Shown here piece after piece: positions 7,038 to 12,105 of a stretch of 12,105 nucleotides of DNA. The stretch lies in contig CAZUZO010000109.1 of the NCBI GenBank assembly GCA_964624765.1, positions 1 to 12,105 on the forward strand, given 5' to 3'. A program made the translations under genes and the position numbers. The notes under the pieces were generated by a model. The model was not told the origin of the DNA, made no database searches, and saw only the letters and a list, made by a program, of their open reading frames with translations. The stretch's first letter is position 1. The number at the start of each line of letters is the position of its first letter. The stretch comes from JAGTVB01 sp964624765 (lineage in GTDB: Bacteria > Pseudomonadota > Gammaproteobacteria > HK1).

Positions 7038-8564
7038 TCACCCGCGGGTATAGCGATGTTTGATGTCGATGGGAAACCACTGGGGATCACCCGCAGCATG
7101 CAAGGTGATCCTTGGGCGCTGGTAGTCTGACGGTGTGTAGTGGGCGAACTCGCTGTTGAGGCGCAACAGGTGCGTTAAGATCGAATCCGCGATGGCGTCT
7201 TGCTTGGCGTCATCGGCCGTTACCTCTGGAGCGAGCTCCACGGCGATGGCAAGCTGCGGTGCCGCATCGATGGCCTCTTTGCTTTGCAGGACGAATTTAC
7301 CGGTGACCCATTCCCGCACACCGCTTTGTTCCAGCCCGACACTGATGTTTTCCGGATAGACGTTGGCGCCGAAGTATGAGACCGTGAAGTGTGAGCGACC
7401 AAACACGAATACGAACGGTAGCTCGCGCACGTCGCGCCCGCCGCGGCTCACGAGATCGGTCAAGGGATCGAACCGCCAGTCGGCAAGGAACTGCAACATC
7501 TGTTGGTAACCGATGAGACCGCCCTGGTCCGCGATATGGTAACGGATGAGCGGTACGCCGTTGTCTCCGCTAAACAGTAGGGTTTGGCCACCACCGTCCG
7601 CCGCAGGCTGGGTCTCGAAGTAGCGCACTCGCGGATCGTACTGCACTAGGGTCGGCAGTCGGGACTCGCCGAACAACTGCCGTGCGGCAGCGGGCGTTCG
7701 GGCCAGGAACTGCCGCACATGGATGCTAAGCGGCGTCTCGTTGCCCAGCACGCCGGCATCGGCGGTGCCATACAGTGAGGCGCTGTCGTAGGCCGGGTCG
7801 GTGGCGCCGGCTCGCTGGCATACCAGACTGCGCCATTCCTCGCTGAACACTTCGCCCGCCGTGACCAGCTTGATGTTGAGAGGCTGCCAGTCGATGCCGC
7901 CCGCGATGGCGCCGTCGATGATGTCCTTCAAGAAGGGCGGATACCCCAACAACACCGTCTGCTCGAATTGTGGGGCGAACTCCCGCACCACCCGCTCGAT
8001 CTCGGCGCGCTGGTTGCCGGGGGTAATGACCGTGATGGGATAGCCCTTGGCGGCCACGTACCGGCAGCATGCGGTGGTAAACATACCGCCGACCCAGGTC
8101 CCCAGGGCGAAGCAGACGATGGCCAGGGTACGACGCCGATGGGCCTGGAAGCTGTCGTGGAAAATCTGCTCAAAGCGTACCGTGATGGGTAACTCATCGC
8201 TCATAAAACGGGGCCAGAAGCTCGGCTGGCCGGTGGATCCGGACGACACCGCCACCATATCGCAGCTCTCGAGCCGGCCGCCCCGGCACAACTGGGCGAG
8301 CGGGTGGCGTTGCAAGTAGTTCGCTTTGCTGGTGAGCGGCACGTCGCAGAAGTCCCCCGGTGTCCGAATCCGAGCCGGATCGATGCCGTGTTCGGCGAGA
8401 AATGCGCGGTAGGCCGGGACGGTCTGGACAACGTCGCGAAACAACGCGATGGCGGCTGGCTGGGGGTCGGCGCGGGTCGCTCCTGCCAGCAGTTGATCCA
8501 GGGGAGTCTGCAGAAAGTGCTGCAGGCTCTGGCTGACTCGAAGGGGTTGCCGAGGATCGATCAT
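7038..8564 (-). CDS. PaaK-like AMP-forming acyl-CoA ligase/adenylating enzyme
   Basis: This 508-residue member of the adenylate-forming superfamily resembles phenylacetate-CoA ligases, which activate a carboxylate with ATP and pass the acyl group to CoA or another acceptor. Motifs in order: the phosphate-binding loop SSGSTGQPSFWP (107-118), SLYGTADAGVLG (263-274, with GTAD in the place of the usual GxTE), PLIRYHIADQGGLI (338-351) and GRSHFTVSYFGANVYPENI (389-407). The C terminus IKHRYT carries Lys502, a candidate for the catalytic lysine of motif A10. It is longer than typical PaaK (about 435 residues), and no other phenylacetate genes are nearby, so the substrate is open. The start is the ATG at 8564, with no clear ribosome site before it. 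It is the first minus-strand gene before the SNF2 gene and is divergent from the symporter. Confidence 0.82.
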   Translation of the reverse strand: MIDPRQPLRVSQSLQHFLQTPLDQLLAGATRADPQPAAIALFRDVVQTVPAYRAFLAEHGIDPARIRTPGDFCDVPLTSKANYLQRHPLAQLCRGGRLESCDMVAVSSGSTGQPSFWPRFMSDELPITVRFEQIFHDSFQAHRRRTLAIVCFALGTWVGGMFTTACCRYVAAKGYPITVITPGNQRAEIERVVREFAPQFEQTVLLGYPPFLKDIIDGAIAGGIDWQPLNIKLVTAGEVFSEEWRSLVCQRAGATDPAYDSASLYGTADAGVLGNETPLSIHVRQFLARTPAAARQLFGESRLPTLVQYDPRVRYFETQPAADGGGQTLLFSGDNGVPLIRYHIADQGGLIGYQQMLQFLADWRFDPLTDLVSRGGRDVRELPFVFVFGRSHFTVSYFGANVYPENISVGLEQSGVREWVTGKFVLQSKEAIDAAPQLAIAVELAPEVTADDAKQDAIADSILTHLLRLNSEFAHYTPSDYQRPRITLHAAGDPQWFPIDIKHRYTRG

Positions 8565-8584
8565 GGGGCGTTAGAACTCTGACC

Positions 8585-8598
8585 GCCGCTCAAGCGGC
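8585..8598. other. Small perfect hairpin upstream of the ligase gene
   Basis: GCCGC, a TCAA loop and GCGGC lie 21 bp before the ligase ATG. On the minus strand a TAGAAT hexamer (8610-8605) just upstream could be a -10, but no good -35 is present. The hairpin could be an operator or sit in the 5' leader. The divergent intergenic stretch 8565-8816 holds nothing else firm. Confidence 0.25.
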
Positions 8599-8786
8599 CC
8601 ATCTATTCTAGGGTTGCGCTGGGTGGAAGTGTAGCCGAGTTTCGTCATTGGGTGGGGTCGCCACCTGGCACACCGCTGGCCAACCGAGCCCCAACTCTGT
8701 TTCCAACAGGTTACCGGAGCCAAGAGCAGGAGCGGACAACGTCGCCATGGGGAGGCGCGGCGGGTTTCTTCACGGGCCGAGGGGGG

Positions 8787-8792
8787 TATGAT
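8787..8792 (+). promoter_or_regulatory. Possible -10 element of the symporter gene
   Basis: TATGAT lies 24 bases before the ATG, and AGAGG (8800-8804) could serve as the ribosome site, with a 12-base spacing that is long. No convincing -35 is seen 16-18 bases upstream, so an activator may be needed or the element may be chance. Confidence 0.3.
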
Positions 8793-8816
8793 CCGCCCCA
8801 GAGGATTACATCAGCG

Positions 8817-10103
8817 ATGACCCTGACAACGCAGATCCTGATCGCGATGGTGGCGGGTGCCGTGCTCGGGGTGCTGCTGCACCTGACGGCGGCTGACGTC
8901 GCCTTGGTGCAGGATGCCATCGTTGGTGGCTTGTTCGAGATCGTGGGTGCGATGTTTGTGTCGGCACTGAAGATGATGGTGGTGCCGTTGGTGTTTGTTT
9001 CCCTGGTGGGCGGTGTCACGGCCCTGGGCGACCTGCGCACCCTCGGGCGCGTCGGCGGAAAGGCGGTGCTTTTCTATCTTGCTACCACCGCCGCTGCCAT
9101 CAGCATCGCGTTGTCGTTGGCGGTGCTGGTGGCGCCGGGTGAGGGTTTTCAGGACACCGAACCGAGGGCCGAACTGGAGCTTAAGGCGCCGCCGCCGTGG
9201 GAACAGGTGCTGATCGATCTGGTGCCGAGCAATCCGGTGGCGGCGATGGCCAGCGGTTCGATGCTGCAGGTGATCGTCTTCGCTCTGTTATTCGGTGTGG
9301 CGGTGGCGGCAGCCGGGGAGGGGGGACGCCACGTGCTGAATTTTTTCGGTGACTTGAACGCCGTCATCATGCGCATGGTGGAGCTGGTGATGAAGCTCGC
9401 CCCGGTCGGGGTGTTTGCGCTCATCGCCAAGACGTTCGCGACCCAGGGCATCGACGTGCTGGGACCTCTGCTCGGCTACTTCTTGGTCGTGGTCGGTGCC
9501 TTGTTGATTCACAGCCTCGGCACCTTCAGTGTTGTGATCTATCTCTTTGGCCGGCTCGATCCGCTCGTATTTTACGCCAAGCTTCGGCCGGTCTTGGCGT
9601 TCGCCTTCAGCACCGCGAGTAGCAATGCGACGATTCCGGTCACGCTCAAGACGACCGAGGAGCGGCTCGGTGCGAGCAATTCCGTGGCAGCGTTCACGGT
9701 GCCTCTCGGGGCCACCATCAATATGGACGGCACCGCCATCATGCAGGGAGTGGCCACCGTATTCATTGCTGGAGTGTATGGCGTCGATCTCGACGCAGCC
9801 GATTATCTCACGGTGGTCCTCACGGCCACCCTGGCTTCGGTAGGTACGGCGGGCGTTCCCGGGGTCGGCCTCATCATGCTCGCTATGGTCTTGGGGCAGG
9901 TCGGACTGCCGGTGGAGGGCATCGCGCTGATCATCGGCGTCGACCGGCTGCTGGACATGCTGCGCACCGCGGTCAACGTCATGGGAGACTGCATGGTCAC
10001 CTGTCTGATCGCCAAAAGCGAAGGTGCTCTGGACGAGGCGGTTTACTACGACAAGCAGGCTGACGGAGCGCGCAGCGCCGGATCGACGGGCACCCACATC
10101 TAG
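8817..10103 (+). CDS. Sodium or proton/dicarboxylate (glutamate-type) symporter, DAACS family
   Basis: This inner-membrane secondary transporter couples uptake of an acidic amino acid or dicarboxylate to sodium or proton entry. The frame is open 55 codons further upstream, but that extension is proline- and glycine-rich. The ATG at 8817 gives the usual N terminus (MTLTTQILIAMVAGAVLG, first membrane helix) and a normal length of 428. Family landmarks are present: hairpin 1 TASSNATIP (266-274), NMDGT (302-306) in helix 7, hairpin 2 VGTAGVPGVG (342-351), and helix 8 VDRLLDMLRTAVNVMGD (375-391). The residues matching GltPh Asp390, Asp394, Arg397, Thr398, Asn401 and Asp405 are Asp376, Asp380, Arg383, Thr384, Asn387 and Asp391. 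The arginine binds the substrate side-chain carboxylate in that family, which argues for an acidic substrate over neutral amino acids. The gene is alone on its strand until the phasin 216 bp later. Confidence 0.93.
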   Translation: MTLTTQILIAMVAGAVLGVLLHLTAADVALVQDAIVGGLFEIVGAMFVSALKMMVVPLVFVSLVGGVTALGDLRTLGRVGGKAVLFYLATTAAAISIALSLAVLVAPGEGFQDTEPRAELELKAPPPWEQVLIDLVPSNPVAAMASGSMLQVIVFALLFGVAVAAAGEGGRHVLNFFGDLNAVIMRMVELVMKLAPVGVFALIAKTFATQGIDVLGPLLGYFLVVVGALLIHSLGTFSVVIYLFGRLDPLVFYAKLRPVLAFAFSTASSNATIPVTLKTTEERLGASNSVAAFTVPLGATINMDGTAIMQGVATVFIAGVYGVDLDAADYLTVVLTATLASVGTAGVPGVGLIMLAMVLGQVGLPVEGIALIIGVDRLLDMLRTAVNVMGDCMVTCLIAKSEGALDEAVYYDKQADGARSAGSTGTHI

Positions 10104-10255
10104 GCAGGACGGTGGACAGCGTGTAGCCGTTAGCGGCGCCGATGGGGGATAGGGGGTCGCTATCGCCGCGCTGGACATCCGCGCCGCTTTGCATGAACAT
10201 CGGTGGGTGAAGGCTAACGGATCTCGTGCTTGATCGCCGAGCCAGGGAGTCGAGC

Positions 10256-10273
10256 GCCTAGGTGGCCTAGGTG
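10256..10273. repeat. Perfect 9-bp tandem repeat upstream of the phasin gene
   Basis: GCCTAGGTG occurs twice head to tail, each copy carrying a CCTAGG palindrome. It ends 46 bp before the phasin start, in the region where an operator would lie. A separate 8-bp inverted pair CCGTTAGC/GCTAACGG (10127-10134 and 10213-10220) is also in this 216-bp intergenic stretch. No sigma70 promoter is clear. Confidence 0.5.
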
Positions 10274-10304
10274 CTTGCGACTGGCGTGCGGATCGACGTC
10301 GAAA

Positions 10305-10311
10305 AAGGAGG
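10305..10311 (+). promoter_or_regulatory. Strong ribosome binding site fixing the phasin start
   Basis: AAGGAGG lies exactly 8 bases before the ATG at 10320. It selects this start over an in-frame upstream start 30 codons earlier, whose extra residues are unlike any phasin. Confidence 0.85.
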
Positions 10312-10319
10312 GGACCGTC

Positions 10320-10820
10320 ATGGTTGAAACATCCGAAATTTCTCAGAGTGGCGACACGAAACCCACGATGCCGTTTGGGGAGCTGGCCAAGACCATGGCC
10401 GAGCTCTATCCGACCCAGTTGATGGAGCAGTTGACGAAGACTTTCAGCCAATACCAACTCCCAGGAAGTCAGGCCTTGTTGGAGAGTACCCGAGCCAGCG
10501 TGGATGCTTTGGCCGCTGCCAATAAGCGGGTGCTGGAAAACGCCCAGATGATCATGACCCGCCAAGGGGAGATCCTGCAGCAGACCATGGAAGAGGCCTC
10601 AGGCACCTTGAAGGGGTTGTCGTCAGAGAGCGATCCCACCGAAGTCGCCGCCAAGCAAGGCGAGATTCTTCGCCAAGTTCTGGAAAGAATGCTGGACAAT
10701 ATGCGCGAGGTGGCAGAGATGACGGTGAAGTCCAACACTGAGGCGCTGACTACCATTAACCAGCGCGTTCTGGCGAGTCTGGAGGAGACCCGCGGCATGA
10801 TGGAAAAGCTGAAGAAATAA
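10320..10820 (+). CDS. Phasin family protein (PHA granule-associated)
   Basis: This 166-residue, almost wholly helical protein fits the short phasins that coat cytoplasmic polyhydroxyalkanoate granules. The N terminus has the aromatic stretch MPFGELAKTMAELYPTQLMEQL (17-38), and then amphipathic helices with FSQYQLPG (42-49) and STRASVDALAAANKRVLENAQ (56-76), a pattern common in Phasin_2 proteins. An internal repeat is visible: RQGEILQQTMEEA (81-93) and KQGEILRQVLERM (112-124) are spaced 31 residues apart. ANKRVLEN (67-74) and INQRVLAS (146-153) form a second weaker pair. No signal peptide or membrane segment is seen. There is no phaC, phaA, phaB or depolymerase in the window, so the granule role rests on sequence character. 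It is transcribed as a single gene ending at the terminator 26 bp downstream. Confidence 0.82.
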   Translation: MVETSEISQSGDTKPTMPFGELAKTMAELYPTQLMEQLTKTFSQYQLPGSQALLESTRASVDALAAANKRVLENAQMIMTRQGEILQQTMEEASGTLKGLSSESDPTEVAAKQGEILRQVLERMLDNMREVAEMTVKSNTEALTTINQRVLASLEETRGMMEKLKK

Positions 10821-10845
10821 CGGTGGGGCCGATCTGGGGCGTCTA

Positions 10846-10869
10846 ACAGCGCTCCTGCGGGAGCGCTGT
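10846..10869. terminator. Strong hairpin terminator after the phasin gene, probably bidirectional
   Basis: ACAGCGCTCC, loop TGCG, and GGAGCGCTGT form a perfect 10-bp stem 26 bases after the phasin stop. What follows on the plus strand is only partly T-rich (CTGTTGACTCTT), so the T-run is weak, but stem and place are convincing. It lies between convergent transcripts and could also stop the hupE transcript from the minus strand. Confidence 0.8.
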
Positions 10870-10890
10870 CCATGGCTGTTGACTCTTCAT

Positions 10891-10974
10891 CTACCAGATG
10901 TCGCGGACGCAGCGAACACCGCTACCGTTATCCCCCTTGGCTTCCTGCGCGCGGTTATAGTTTAGCCGGTCCAT
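10891..10974 (-). pseudogene. 27-codon frame with a VRCVRD tail; gene remnant or small peptide
   Basis: On the minus strand an ATG at 10974 preceded by GAGGTGAG (a plausible ribosome site) opens a 27-residue frame: MDRLNYNRAQEAKGDN (1-16), then GSGVRCVRDIW (17-27). It is 34 bp downstream of the hupE stop on the same strand. The ending GSGVRCVRD resembles the conserved C-terminal tail of the Fibrobacter-type paralogous domain (TIGR02145) and DUF1566 proteins, where 'VRCVRD' is the usual finish. A TGA lies three codons upstream in frame and hupE begins right after, so the rest of such a protein is not here. I favour a leftover 3' end of a deleted gene. A translated small peptide or chance similarity remain possible. 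Confidence 0.4.
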
Positions 10975-11008
10975 CGCGCCTCACCTCGTGCGCCGCCGGA
11001 TCGCAGGG

Positions 11009-11599
11009 TTAGGCCAAGGCCAAGTAAGCGCCCCCCAGCATCACGGCACCGCCGACATATCGAGTCAGCTCCAGCCTACCAACGTGGGCCAAGAGTCCCC
11101 CCACCAGCAGGCCGCAGATATGCAAGAAGGCCGTGGCGGCAACGAACCCCGCGGCATAGGCTGCCCCCGAGGCGGCCACCGGGACTTCCACGCCGTGGGC
11201 GGCACCATGAAACACGGCAAACACGCCCACCAACCCCGCGCCGACGGCCAGCGGCAAGCGGACCATGGCCATGATGAGTATTCCGAGCAGTAATACCGAC
11301 ATTACGATGCCCGGCTCGATCAGGGGCAGTGCGTGAGCACCCATGCTGGCCACGCCGCTGATGGACATGACGGTGACGAAAGTGAGCGGCACCAGCCACA
11401 ACGCTTGGCCCCCGAGCTGGGCGGCCCAAACACCCACCGCCAGCATCGCCAGCAGATGGTCTATGCCGGTAAAAGGATGGCTCAGCCCGTATCCGAGGCT
11501 GTTGGTCTGTAGCGTGCCGGTATGGGCATAGGACGACGATAGGCTGGCCGTGGCCACCATGAGTGTTACGAGCGCAGTATAACCATGGCGAAGTTGCAT
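11009..11599 (-). CDS. hupE: HupE/UreJ family protein, probable nickel/cobalt permease
   Basis: This 196-residue inner-membrane protein belongs to the family associated with [NiFe] hydrogenase and urease loci, where members take up nickel or cobalt. A signal peptide (about 1-25, cut after SSSYA) leaves His26 at the mature N terminus, as in other family members. About six hydrophobic membrane segments follow. The family motif HPFTGIDHLLAM (41-52; His41, Asp47, His48) and a second histidine cluster FHGAAHGVE (130-138; His131, His135, Glu138) plus His160 are present, all likely metal ligands. The start is the ATG at 11599, with GAGGGGTG 7 bases upstream. No hydrogenase, urease or cobalamin genes are near, so the metal and the enzyme served cannot be told. 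No cobalamin riboswitch was recognised in the leader. Confidence 0.92.
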   Translation of the reverse strand: MQLRHGYTALVTLMVATASLSSSYAHTGTLQTNSLGYGLSHPFTGIDHLLAMLAVGVWAAQLGGQALWLVPLTFVTVMSISGVASMGAHALPLIEPGIVMSVLLLGILIMAMVRLPLAVGAGLVGVFAVFHGAAHGVEVPVAASGAAYAAGFVAATAFLHICGLLVGGLLAHVGRLELTRYVGGAVMLGGAYLALA

Positions 11600-11616
11600 T
11601 TTTATTCACCCCTCAA

Positions 11617-11681
11617 TTGATGTAATCAAATTTGAATGCATGGAGCCTCGAATCAATAAAAGTGGTGTCGATGTGATTATA
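11617..11681 (-). promoter_or_regulatory. Probable hupE promoter and operator-like palindrome
   Basis: On the minus strand a perfect TATAAT (11681-11676) would start an mRNA near 11669, giving a leader of about 70 bases. No TTGACA-like -35 is found 16-18 bases upstream, suggesting activator dependence. In the leader, just before the ribosome site, lies the perfect 5-3-5 palindrome TTGAT-GTA-ATCAA (11617-11629). It looks like an FNR/CRP-type half-site pair, but the 3-base spacer is one shorter than the FNR consensus. A NikR box (GTATGA-N16-TCATAC) is not seen. Confidence 0.45.
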
Positions 11682-11930
11682 GTATGTAGTTTGTCTCGGG
11701 AGTCTATTATGGTGCGAGGAGGCTTTCCTGCTCAGCGGTCGAGGCTTTAACAGCGCCGCGATGGTCCGCCCAACAGGTTTTAAGATCTCCTCTAAGAATA
11801 ACGCCGTAGCGGGGAGTACGGTAGTTTCTAACCTCGCAGTATCCGCTGTAAGGCCTTTCGGCCCGCTGCGGCGTCATTCATCTGCCACTCGCCAGCGCTG
11901 CCACGTATCGGATCCATGGATTCATAATAG

Positions 11931-11948
11931 TGTCACAATTGCGTGACA
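11931..11948. promoter_or_regulatory. Perfect 6-6-6 palindrome, operator-like
   Basis: TGTCAC-AATTGC-GTGACA is perfectly symmetrical in its arms, and the central AATT keeps most of the spacer symmetrical too. Another palindrome, ATCCATGGAT (11912-11921), lies 9 bases to its left. No gene start is near on either strand within the window, so the regulated gene, if any, may begin after 12105. Regulator unknown. Confidence 0.4.
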
Positions 11949-12105
11949 GAATGGCGGTCGCAGGGGAGAAAGGTAGGAGGTTTTTTTAGCCCTTGGCGAT
12001 CGTTAAATAATTAAAGTTCCCTTACCGGGTACCATCTCAAAACCAAGGGATGCGCCGGGAAAATTTACAGCGACGGTCACATTCGGACACTATGTTCGTA
12101 CATTA

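Larger units (their letters stand above)
11600..12105. other. About 500 bp without a supported gene
   Basis: Apart from the hupE control region and the palindrome entered separately, the stretch holds a hairpin-like segment CGCAG...GGCC-TTTC-GGCC...CTGCG (11835-11870), a direct repeat GAGGCTTT (11719-11726 and 11741-11748), a gapped hairpin GAG-G-AGG-CTTT-CCT-G-CTC (11716-11733), and AGGAGG followed by a T7 run with no start codon after it (about 11975-11987). Short frames exist but none has a ribosome site and recognisable protein character. From 11990 onward the DNA becomes AT-rich. Confidence 0.6.

Noticed and set aside
2756..8564. A DISARM-like or other SNF2-containing defence system
   Set aside because: No methyltransferase, DUF1998, phospholipase D or nuclease gene accompanies the SNF2 protein; the neighbours are a ligase, a small unknown protein and pap.
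8652..8816. N-terminal extension of the symporter
   Set aside because: The extra 55 residues are low in conservation character and hydrophilic, and they precede the normal family start at 8817.
9288..10565. A 425-codon open frame on the minus strand opposite the symporter
   Set aside because: It is rich in His, Arg, Gln and Asp with no domain character, while the opposite strand encodes a textbook symporter with all motifs and then the phasin start. It is an antisense shadow of GC-rich coding DNA.
11701..11760. Integron attC site or group II intron end in the gene-free region
   Set aside because: Paired core sites (RYYYAAC/GTTRRRY) and a domain V-like hairpin could not be found; only loose short repeats are present.
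11600..11960. Cobalamin riboswitch or NikR box upstream of hupE
   Set aside because: I looked for B12-box-like sequence and the GTATGA-N16-TCATAC operator on the minus strand and found neither.

Overview
The window looks like chromosomal DNA of a moderately GC-rich proteobacterium, most likely a gammaproteobacterium. The basis is protein character: a two-domain polyphosphate:AMP phosphotransferase, a short phasin, a HupE/UreJ permease and an ArsR repressor with C-terminal cysteines like that of Acidithiobacillus ferrooxidans. No rRNA, tRNA, CRISPR array, transposase or integrase is visible, and the assignment to a genus is open.

Layout. Positions 1-98 hold a long imperfect palindrome that looks like an interspersed repeat. 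From 99 to 8564 five genes run on the minus strand. In transcription order they are a PaaK-like AMP-forming ligase (7038-8564), a 1407-residue SNF2-family ATPase (2756-6979), an unrecognised 141-residue protein (2216-2641), polyphosphate:AMP phosphotransferase pap (613-2160) and an ArsR-type repressor (99-434). The first four have gaps of about 55-115 bp and could be partly co-transcribed. arsR has its own sigma70-like promoter. From 8817 the plus strand carries a sodium/dicarboxylate (glutamate-type) symporter (8817-10103) and a phasin (10320-10820), which ends at a strong hairpin terminator (10846-10869). Converging on that terminator from the minus strand are hupE (11009-11599) and a 27-codon reading frame (10891-10974). 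Positions 11600-12105 contain no gene I can support, only the hupE control region and several palindromes.

How the genes may work together. Pap makes ADP from AMP with polyphosphate, and the phasin coats polyhydroxyalkanoate granules, so two storage-polymer functions lie in the window, although phaC, ppk and other partners are absent. HupE probably imports nickel or cobalt, but no hydrogenase or urease genes are present. The symporter keeps every acidic-substrate-binding residue I can check. The ligase and SNF2 ATPase have no clear shared pathway.

No clear new multi-gene system stands out. The best leads are the 141-residue protein with an internal repeat, the 27-codon frame with a recognisable 'VRCVRD' tail, the nearly leaderless arsR transcript, and the palindromes at 1-78, 546-598 and 11931-11948.
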